The translations under genes were made by a program, and so were the position numbers. The notes beneath the pieces were generated by a model. It made no database searches. It saw only the letters and a program-made list of their open reading frames with translations, and was not told the DNA's origin. This document shows positions 14,892 to 19,668 of a stretch of DNA of 19,668 nucleotides, piece by piece (the stretch's first letter is position 1; the number at the start of each line of letters is the position of its first letter). The stretch covers positions 1 to 19,668 of the forward strand of contig CAZXMB010000044.1 of the NCBI GenBank assembly GCA_964641715.1, given 5' to 3'. Source of the DNA: CAZXMB01 sp964641715. Lineage in GTDB: Bacteria > Desulfobacterota > BSN033 > UBA1163.

Positions 14892-16025
14892 ATGAAGAGC
14901 ACAGTTTTTTTCTCAGACCTGAGGGTGGAATCTAAGAAGACCCTTTTTGACAAATTGGATATCCTCCTGGAACGGGTCGATCTGAAGGGGAAAATCAGGG
15001 AAAAGGACCTGGTGGCCATCAAACTTCATTTTGGAGAAAAAGGAAATACGGCTTATGTCCGGCCTGTTTTTCTGCGAAGGATTGCGGAACGGGTGAAGGA
15101 ATATAAGGGAAGACCTTTCTTAACGGATACGAATACCCTTTATATTGGCTCCCGTAGTGAGGCAGTCTCCCATCTCACCACTGCCTATGGCCATGGTTTC
15201 ACTGAATCCGTTGTCGGGGCTCCTGTCCTCATTGCTGATGGCCTGAGGGGAAACAGCGCGGTGAAGGTAAAAATTGATAAACCTATCTTCAAAACTGTCT
15301 CCATTGCCAACGCCATCCACATGGCAGAGGTTCTGATCGGGACCACCCATTTCAAGGGCCATGAACTCTCAGGGTTTGGAGGGACGCTGAAGAACTTAGG
15401 AATGGGGTGTGCCAGCCGGGAGGGTAAGTTGAGCCAGCATTCCAACATCTCTCCCAAGGTAAAAGAAAGGGATTGCAAAGGATGTAAGCTCTGCCTTCCC
15501 TGGTGCCCTGGAGAGGCGATTTCCATGATCTCTCCGGAGTCTTCGTCAGGGGTGAAACGCTCTGTTGCGCGGATCGATCCTCAAAAATGTATCGGGTGCG
15601 GAGAATGTATCCTCACCTGTCCTTCGGGCGCCATCCAAATTCAGTGGAACGAGTCCATCCCCGTATTTCAAAAGAAGATGGTCGAATATGCCTTCGGTGC
15701 CATCCAGAATAAGAAAGAAAAAACCCTCTTCCTCAATTTTCTTACCCAGATCTCTCCGGCCTGCGATTGTTATGGATATTCCGACGCCCCGATCGTCAGG
15801 GATATTGGAATCCTTTCCTCGGAGGACCCCGTGGCCATCGATCAGGCTTCGGTGGACCTCGTGAACCAGGAGGAAGGAAACCGGTCCTCCAGATTAACAA
15901 AGAACTGGAAGACGGGAGAGGACAAATTCCGTGCCCTCTACCCGGAAGTGGACTGGAGCATCCAGCTCTCCTACGGTGAAGAGATCGGATTGGGTAGAAG
16001 AGATTATGAGCTGATCAAGATATAA
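14892..16025 (+). CDS. DUF362 domain protein with internal 2x[4Fe-4S] ferredoxin domain
   Basis: This 377-aa iron-sulfur protein is the only plus-strand gene in the window. A DUF362 domain occupies about residues 1-185 and resumes after 250. Between them sits a bacterial ferredoxin domain with two CxxCxxCxxxC clusters: C195, C198, C201, C205 and C233, C236, C239, C243. The DUF362 hallmarks are the AIKLHFGEKGNT segment, the TTHFKGHELSGFGGTLKNLGMGC region and SSEDPVAIDQASVDLV near the end. No signal peptide is seen, so it is probably cytoplasmic. Such proteins are common in anaerobes and are presumed to transfer electrons; no reaction is known to me. A strong promoter and ribosome binding site precede it. 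It converges with truA across the gap region. Confidence 0.88.
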   Translation: MKSTVFFSDLRVESKKTLFDKLDILLERVDLKGKIREKDLVAIKLHFGEKGNTAYVRPVFLRRIAERVKEYKGRPFLTDTNTLYIGSRSEAVSHLTTAYGHGFTESVVGAPVLIADGLRGNSAVKVKIDKPIFKTVSIANAIHMAEVLIGTTHFKGHELSGFGGTLKNLGMGCASREGKLSQHSNISPKVKERDCKGCKLCLPWCPGEAISMISPESSSGVKRSVARIDPQKCIGCGECILTCPSGAIQIQWNESIPVFQKKMVEYAFGAIQNKKEKTLFLNFLTQISPACDCYGYSDAPIVRDIGILSSEDPVAIDQASVDLVNQEEGNRSSRLTKNWKTGEDKFRALYPEVDWSIQLSYGEEIGLGRRDYELIKI

Positions 16026-16109
16026 AAACAGACACCCGGAGAGATGGCAACGCCAGCCTCAAATAAATCTTCATCTACACAGGATCAAAATCCACTGATC
16101 TGAACTTCA
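16026..16109. other. Convergent intergenic stretch, nothing recognised
   Basis: This sequence lies between the DUF362 stop and the first palindrome copy. I see no hairpin followed by a T-run and no plausible small gene. Confidence 0.4.
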
Positions 16110-16164
16110 ATTACTCCTAAAATTGCGATCGCAATTTTAGGAGTAATAGTGAGTTGCCGATTAA
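16110..16164. repeat. 55-bp repeat, copy 1, containing a perfect 38-bp palindrome
   Basis: Bases 16110-16147 are a perfect palindrome. The left arm is ATTACTCCTAAAATTGCGA, the right arm is its exact reverse complement, and the centre is GCGATCGC with no loop. A further 17 bases, up to the N gap, are identical to the second copy at 16265-16319. No U-run follows, so it is not a typical terminator. Confidence 0.85.
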
Positions 16165-16264
16165 NNNNNNNNNNNNNNNNNNNNNNNNNNNNNNNNNNNN
16201 NNNNNNNNNNNNNNNNNNNNNNNNNNNNNNNNNNNNNNNNNNNNNNNNNNNNNNNNNNNNNNNN
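16165..16264. other. Assembly gap of exactly 100 Ns
   Basis: The round length suggests a placeholder of unknown size inserted during scaffolding. It is bordered on both sides by the same 55-bp sequence. Real content may be anything from nothing to a longer repeat. Confidence 0.97.
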
Positions 16265-16319
16265 ATTACTCCTAAAATTGCGATCGCAATTTTAGGAGTA
16301 ATAGTGAGTTGCCGATTAA
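16265..16319. repeat. 55-bp repeat, copy 2, containing a perfect 38-bp palindrome
   Basis: This copy is identical over 55 bases to 16110-16164, with the palindrome at 16265-16302. Its last four bases overlap the truA stop codon (16316-16318) and the base before it, so this copy joins directly to a real gene end. Confidence 0.85.
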
Positions 16320-17053
16320 TATTTTACTTCTTTTAAAAAGAGGCCGCGGGCGGGGGCGGTGGGACCGGCTTTCTTTCGATCTTTGGACTCAAGGATTTTT
16401 TGAAACTCTTCGGAATTGATCTTTCCCTTCCCCACTTCGATCAATGTCCCCACAATGGCCCTTACCATCTGCTTTAAAAAGCCATTGGCCTCGATCTCAA
16501 ACCGGATGGTACCATCCCTTCCCCTCTTCCATTCCGCCCGCATCACCCTCCGGATGGCCGTTCGCGTCGGGGTGCCGACCGATCGAAAGGATGAAAAATC
16601 GTGCTCCCCGATCAGTTTCTGAGTCGCCTTCTTCACCTCTTCCCAGTCCAGTCCCTGAGGGATGTGCCAGGTATAATCTCGATGGAATACGGACCGGAGG
16701 GGCTGATTGATGATCCGGTACTCATAGACCTTGCTTCTAACCTGTTTCCGGGCATGAAAATTCTCTCCTGCCTCCTCTATCCCTTTGATCGCAATGTCAG
16801 GAGGAAGGAGGCTATTTAAAGCCCTCTGAATTGAATGGAGATCCATCCGGCTCCGGGTCCTGAAATGAGCGACCTGACCGATAGCGTGGGCTCCTCCATC
16901 CGTCCTTCCGGATCCGGTGAGACGGGCGGGGTCGCCTGTGAGTTTTTTCAAATTCTCTTCAATAACCCCCTGGATGGTCTGCCCCTTGGACTGGACCTGC
17001 CATCCTAAATAATTGGTACCATCGTACTCGATCAGGAGTTTAATGGTTCGCAT
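16316..17053 (-). CDS. truA: tRNA pseudouridine synthase A
   Basis: This enzyme converts uridines 38-40 in the anticodon stem-loop of tRNAs to pseudouridine. The 245-aa protein has the family start IEYDGTNYLGWQVQ and the catalytic motif SGRTDGGAHA with aspartate D52, equivalent to D60 of the E. coli enzyme. Later motifs include SKVYEYRI and EANGFLKQMVR, and it ends with PARGLFLKEVKY. The ATG at 17053 is chosen; a GTG directly before it (17056) would add one residue. The stop codon sits inside the repeat bordering the assembly gap, but the protein looks complete. Confidence 0.96.
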   Translation of the reverse strand: MRTIKLLIEYDGTNYLGWQVQSKGQTIQGVIEENLKKLTGDPARLTGSGRTDGGAHAIGQVAHFRTRSRMDLHSIQRALNSLLPPDIAIKGIEEAGENFHARKQVRSKVYEYRIINQPLRSVFHRDYTWHIPQGLDWEEVKKATQKLIGEHDFSSFRSVGTPTRTAIRRVMRAEWKRGRDGTIRFEIEANGFLKQMVRAIVGTLIEVGKGKINSEEFQKILESKDRKKAGPTAPARGLFLKEVKY

Positions 17054-17069
17054 CACGTCTTAAACCCAA

Positions 17070-17160
17070 GTGATCAGCAGTCCACCGTAACCCGTCATCA
17101 GTGGCTGATCACTGATCACTGTCATTAGTATTTACTACTTTCGACTTTCCACTGACCAGT
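17070..17160. repeat. Degenerate 7-base-period repeat running into the end of a DUF362 gene
   Basis: In a single phase, GTGATCA occurs at 17070 and CTGATCA at 17105 and 17112. CTGTCAT (17119), TACTACT (17133), TTCGACT (17140) and TTCCACT (17147) continue the same step of seven. The array begins in the truA-DUF362 spacer and continues about 50 bases inside the DUF362 reading frame, coding its last 17 residues or so. Confidence 0.65.
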
Positions 17161-18266
17161 TTCAGCGCCCATCCCGGTTCAATGGCAATGGCTCCTTCCG
17201 GACAGACTTCCTGGCAGCAGAAACACCGGATACAATTCCCATAGTTAAATGCGGGGCCCTCCCCTTGAGTCTCCAGTGCCTTTGGGGGACAGATCTCCAC
17301 ACATTGGTTACACCTTTTACATAACTCCCTTCTCAGGATTGGCCTGGAACTCAGGGCATTTTTCAGTGCTTTCCTCACAAATTGCGGGAGGCCCCAATCC
17401 ATGGGAGAGAGACCGGGAAGCCTGAAGTTAGATACTTCCACCTCTTCGGTTTTCTCACCTGAAAGTTCAATCCCCTCCTTTCCCAATCCCTGTTCAAAAG
17501 CCATGCGGTTCGTCATCAGGGATTTCCTTGGAATCCCCAAAAGGTCACAGACGATCTGATCAAGGCTGAGCGCATCATTGCTGGCGAGGATCAATCCCAG
17601 AGGAACTGGATCTCCACTGTTAGGGCCATTCCCTTCCATTGCAACGATACCATCCAAGATCGTAAGGGATGGCTGGATCATCAGATAAATGTCCACCAAC
17701 ACTTGAGCAAATAGGTTATAGTTTTCTCCTGCCTTAAGATGCCAGAGTGGTTTTCGTTTGCCAGGAACACAGCCGAAAAGATTTTTTACGCCGAGGGTGA
17801 GAAGCATTTGGGCGTGAGTCTTCCATTTCGGAAGATTGATGATGACATCTGCTTCAAGGATAGACTGGTCGATCTCAATATTCTTGAAGATTCTGCCTTT
17901 CCTCTTCGAAGGTATGACAGGTCGATTAAATTCGATGATTGGACAATCCAGGGTCTCAGCGACCTCTTTAATTCCCGCTTTACCAGCTACTCCTGATGAG
18001 CTTCCAATGCCAGGGCTGTCGCCAATGAACGGCATCCCCCCGTTCTTCCTGACCATCTGGATGACCCCCTTGATGATGGAAGGATGGGTGGTGACAGCCT
18101 TCTCCGGAGGTTTTCCGTAAAGGAGATTGGGTTTAAGAAGAACACGGTCTCCCCTTTTTACAAACGAACCAATCCCCCCGAGGAGATCAATGGATTGTTG
18201 AAGTCCCTTAAGCACCTCCTCATCATCATAGGTTCGGCACCTGACGATCGAAACCCTCTTTTTCAT
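17109..18266 (-). CDS. DUF362 domain protein with C-terminal 2x[4Fe-4S] ferredoxin domain
   Basis: This 385-aa protein has a DUF362 domain at about residues 1-300. It shows LLKPNLLYGKPPEKAVTTHP, the INLPKWKTHAQMLLTLGVKN region, and LDGIVAMEGNGP followed by SNDALSLDQIVCDLLGI. Two ferredoxin clusters lie at the C-terminus (C316, C319, C322, C326 and C345, C348, C351, C355). Here the clusters come after the DUF362 domain, whereas in the 14892-16025 protein they lie within it, so the two belong to different subfamilies. The ATG begins directly after the TAG of the upstream flavoprotein gene, so the two genes are certainly coupled. An electron-transfer or redox role is likely; substrate unknown. 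The C-terminal tail is low-complexity, encoded by heptamer-repeat DNA. Confidence 0.88.
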   Translation of the reverse strand: MKKRVSIVRCRTYDDEEVLKGLQQSIDLLGGIGSFVKRGDRVLLKPNLLYGKPPEKAVTTHPSIIKGVIQMVRKNGGMPFIGDSPGIGSSSGVAGKAGIKEVAETLDCPIIEFNRPVIPSKRKGRIFKNIEIDQSILEADVIINLPKWKTHAQMLLTLGVKNLFGCVPGKRKPLWHLKAGENYNLFAQVLVDIYLMIQPSLTILDGIVAMEGNGPNSGDPVPLGLILASNDALSLDQIVCDLLGIPRKSLMTNRMAFEQGLGKEGIELSGEKTEEVEVSNFRLPGLSPMDWGLPQFVRKALKNALSSRPILRRELCKRCNQCVEICPPKALETQGEGPAFNYGNCIRCFCCQEVCPEGAIAIEPGWALKLVSGKSKVVNTNDSDQ

Positions 18267-18737
18267 CTATCCAAGGTTCTCTTTTCCGGTCGTCTCTTTG
18301 ATCGAAATCTCGATGACCGCTGTTTTTTTAAGGATCTCTTCAGAAATGATCCCATAGCCACCCTCGGGTTGATACTTTTCCATCAGCCTTTCGAGAACCT
18401 TCAATTTCTTATCTTTATCCATTACCAGAGAGCCCTTCCCTTTGATGATCACGCTACGGTAGTAATAACTGCCCGTGCAGGCAGGCCCTCTGGCCGGAGC
18501 ATAAGCGATCGGTTCATCCACCTCAAAACAGATGGGGCTGCCCCGCCGTATATCTTTTATCTTCTCCCCTTTCAGAGAGGAATGGAGATAGATCTTTCCT
18601 CCCCAATAGACAAAATTAACAGGCTTGATCACCGGAATCCCTTTTCGATTTACAGTCGCCATCCTCCCGACCTCCATCTGTTTCAGGATGGCCTCGATGG
18701 TCTCCCGATCTTTAATCTTCCTTTCAGGTCGTCTCAT
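18267..18737 (-). CDS. Pyridoxamine 5'-phosphate oxidase-family flavin-binding protein
   Basis: This 156-aa protein has the split-barrel flavin-binding fold of the PNPOx-like/NimA-like group. It shows an N-terminal helix (RETIEAILKQMEVGRMATV), the strand pair GIPVIKPVNFVYWGGKIYLHSS, and a later RSVIIKGKGSLV strand. The conserved KGEKIKDIRRGSPICFEVDE segment is typical of this group, which often binds FMN or haem. It is not the vitamin B6 enzyme PdxH by sequence character. Its stop codon touches the ATG of the DUF362/ferredoxin gene, suggesting that the two proteins act in one redox process. The start lies in heptamer-repeat DNA rich in purines, which may also serve as the ribosome binding site. 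Confidence 0.85.
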   Translation of the reverse strand: MRRPERKIKDRETIEAILKQMEVGRMATVNRKGIPVIKPVNFVYWGGKIYLHSSLKGEKIKDIRRGSPICFEVDEPIAYAPARGPACTGSYYYRSVIIKGKGSLVMDKDKKLKVLERLMEKYQPEGGYGIISEEILKKTAVIEISIKETTGKENLG

Positions 18738-18783
18738 CTTCTTCCATCTCCCATCTTTGATCTCCTGTCAATCATCTGTCGTT
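18735..18783. repeat. Degenerate 7-base-period repeat upstream of the flavoprotein gene
   Basis: Steps of seven from 18735 give heptamers mostly ending in ATC or GTC, for example TTCCATC (18742), TCCCATC (18749), TTTGATC (18756) and AATCATC (18770). It fills most of the 58-base spacer to comB and includes the start codon of the flavoprotein gene. Confidence 0.55.
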
Positions 18784-18795
18784 TCCCTCCCGCAT

Positions 18796-19515
18796 TCAGT
18801 GAGACCGAATCAATCCATTTTGGAACATGGGGACGATTCCAATAATGTCTGGCTGAACGCAAAAAGAAAGGTCAGCTTCAAAGCCTTTGGCGACCAGATC
18901 CTTCCCATGGCAGGAGAGATAAAGTGCTTCGAGAAGGTTTCCCTTAAATCTCTGGTAAAGGAGCCGGGCGGCCCGGGAGGCATCGGTCAATTCAACCCCT
19001 TCCCTCTCGCTTGCGATTTGATCGATCAACATCCCTCCGCATACCGTATCTTCGAGGGAAAAATTCCCTCCGTCACCTGAAGGAAATAAGAGAAGATCCT
19101 TATCGAGATCGAGACATCGCCGAGCCACTGCCCCGATGTTTAAAAAACTTCCCACCAGGACTTTTTCCCCCGAAGAGACAAAATGGAAAGCTCTCGTCCC
19201 GTTGGTCGTTGTCAGGATTAATCTCTTACCGCTCACTTTCTCCGAGATATACTCCCGGGGGGAATTCCCGAGATCGAACCCTTCAATTTTCCGGCTGTTC
19301 CTCTCCCCTCCCAGGAGAGTGGTCCCCTCGGGAAAAGTCCCCGCCTTCTGAAACGCCTCTTCGACTGTAGCCACAGGGACGATCTCCAGAGCCCCTTGAG
19401 AGAGGGCATGAACCATCACAGAGGTCGCCCTGAGAACATCCATCACGACGACCACTTTTTTCGAAAGAGTCTGATCACCCGGGGGAGATGGAATAAGCTG
19501 GATTTCAATTTTCAT
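18796..19515 (-). CDS. comB: 2-phosphosulfolactate phosphatase (ComB family)
   Basis: ComB removes phosphate from 2-phosphosulfolactate, a Mg2+-dependent step of coenzyme M or sulfolactate formation. Its normal partners are ComA and ComC. The 239-aa protein shows the family motifs MDVLRATSVMVHAL, GGERNSRKIEGFDLGNSP, LTTTNGTRAF and LSCHGKDLVAKGFEADLSFC. Length fits the family. The ATG at 19515 is the first possible start, because an in-frame TAA lies four codons upstream; only a distant GGAGGG is seen before it. ComA and ComC are not in the window, so its physiological substrate here is uncertain. Confidence 0.93.
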   Translation of the reverse strand: MKIEIQLIPSPPGDQTLSKKVVVVMDVLRATSVMVHALSQGALEIVPVATVEEAFQKAGTFPEGTTLLGGERNSRKIEGFDLGNSPREYISEKVSGKRLILTTTNGTRAFHFVSSGEKVLVGSFLNIGAVARRCLDLDKDLLLFPSGDGGNFSLEDTVCGGMLIDQIASEREGVELTDASRAARLLYQRFKGNLLEALYLSCHGKDLVAKGFEADLSFCVQPDIIGIVPMFQNGLIRSH

Positions 19516-19615
19516 GGGGAAAAATTACCATACCCTCCATGCGAATGCAAGATTGCACGAGATTGAAAGCGGGTCGTTTCTCAGGCCCATGGGAGACGAA
19601 ACATGATTTTGATGT
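19516..19615. other. Upstream region of comB, nothing firm
   Basis: This short spacer should hold the comB promoter. I see only weak matches, such as TATGGT close to the start codon, and no second gene. Confidence 0.3.
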
Positions 19616-19644
19616 AAAGCTCCCCGCCCACAGGGCGGGGCTTT
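19616..19644. repeat. GC-rich hairpin at right edge, possible IS end or terminator
   Basis: CCCCGCCC (19622-19629) pairs perfectly with GGGCGGGG (19633-19640) around a three-base loop. An outer AAAG/CTTT pairing (19616-19619 with 19641-19644) has a two-base bulge. Its core matches the hairpin at the left edge. Hairpins of this kind occur near ends of IS200/IS605-family elements, but no transposase is visible. It could also be a terminator for a gene outside the window. Confidence 0.45.
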
Positions 19645-19668
19645 CGGGTTAAGGTAGTGTCATTAATA

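Noticed and set aside
16110..16319. CRISPR array suggested by a repeated palindromic sequence
   Set aside because: Only two copies are visible, they border an N gap, there are no spacers to compare and no cas genes. The repeat is a perfect 38-bp palindrome, unlike a usual CRISPR repeat.
16154..16336. Open frame across the N gap on the plus strand
   Set aside because: Most of it is unknown bases, and the rest is the palindromic repeat and the truA end. There is no coding support.

Overview
The window looks like part of the chromosome of an anaerobic, free-living bacterium. I lean towards a Desulfobacterota (deltaproteobacterial) or similar lineage, but this is inferred from gene content and not proven. 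The supporting genes are an Mrp/Mbh-type antiporter cluster with separate small subunits, two ferredoxin-bearing DUF362 proteins, a Memo-AMMECR1 fusion, ComB and an EF-G-like GTPase. Starts are bacterial, with Shine-Dalgarno sites, ATGA overlaps and sigma70-like promoters. A run of exactly 100 Ns (16165-16264) shows a draft, scaffolded assembly. GC-rich hairpins lie at both extreme ends, so the window may be a whole scaffold that broke at repeats.

Region 1 (119-10301, all minus strand) is one probable 13-gene operon for monovalent cation traffic. In transcription order it holds mnhF, mnhG and mnhE-like genes, a DUF4040 (MbhD-like) gene, an MbhE-like gene, mnhB-like and mnhC (NuoK-like) genes, two large proton-channel subunits (NuoM/MrpD and NuoL/MrpA families), a two-helix small membrane protein, a third large proton-channel subunit, then trkH and trkA-type K+ uptake genes. 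In classical Mrp complexes the MbhD- and MbhE-like domains form the C-terminus of MrpA; here they are separate genes. No hydrogenase, CODH, formate or ferredoxin module is present. The cluster therefore reads as a stand-alone Na+/H+ antiporter coupled genetically to K+ uptake. The three large subunits differ in the paired membrane lysines that normally carry protons.

Region 2 (10302-10601) is a non-coding leader of about 300 bases with a candidate promoter and a hairpin.

Region 3 (10602-14750, minus strand) holds an EF-G-like GTPase, D-aminoacyl-tRNA deacylase (dtd), and an apparently exported Memo-AMMECR1 fusion. A compact divergent promoter region (about 14800-14875) separates it from a plus-strand DUF362/ferredoxin gene (14892-16025).

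Region 4 (16026-16315) is a convergent intergenic region with a perfect 38-bp palindrome centred on GCGATCGC. The palindrome is duplicated on both sides of the N gap inside an identical 55-bp segment.

Region 5 (16316-19515, minus strand) holds comB, a pyridoxamine-phosphate-oxidase-family flavoprotein, a second DUF362/ferredoxin protein and truA.

The least expected non-coding signal is a degenerate 7-base periodicity in four separate spacers (about 803-851, 12584-12660, 17070-17160 and 18735-18783). In one case it runs into the end of a coding region. No tRNA, rRNA, CRISPR array or intact transposase gene was seen.
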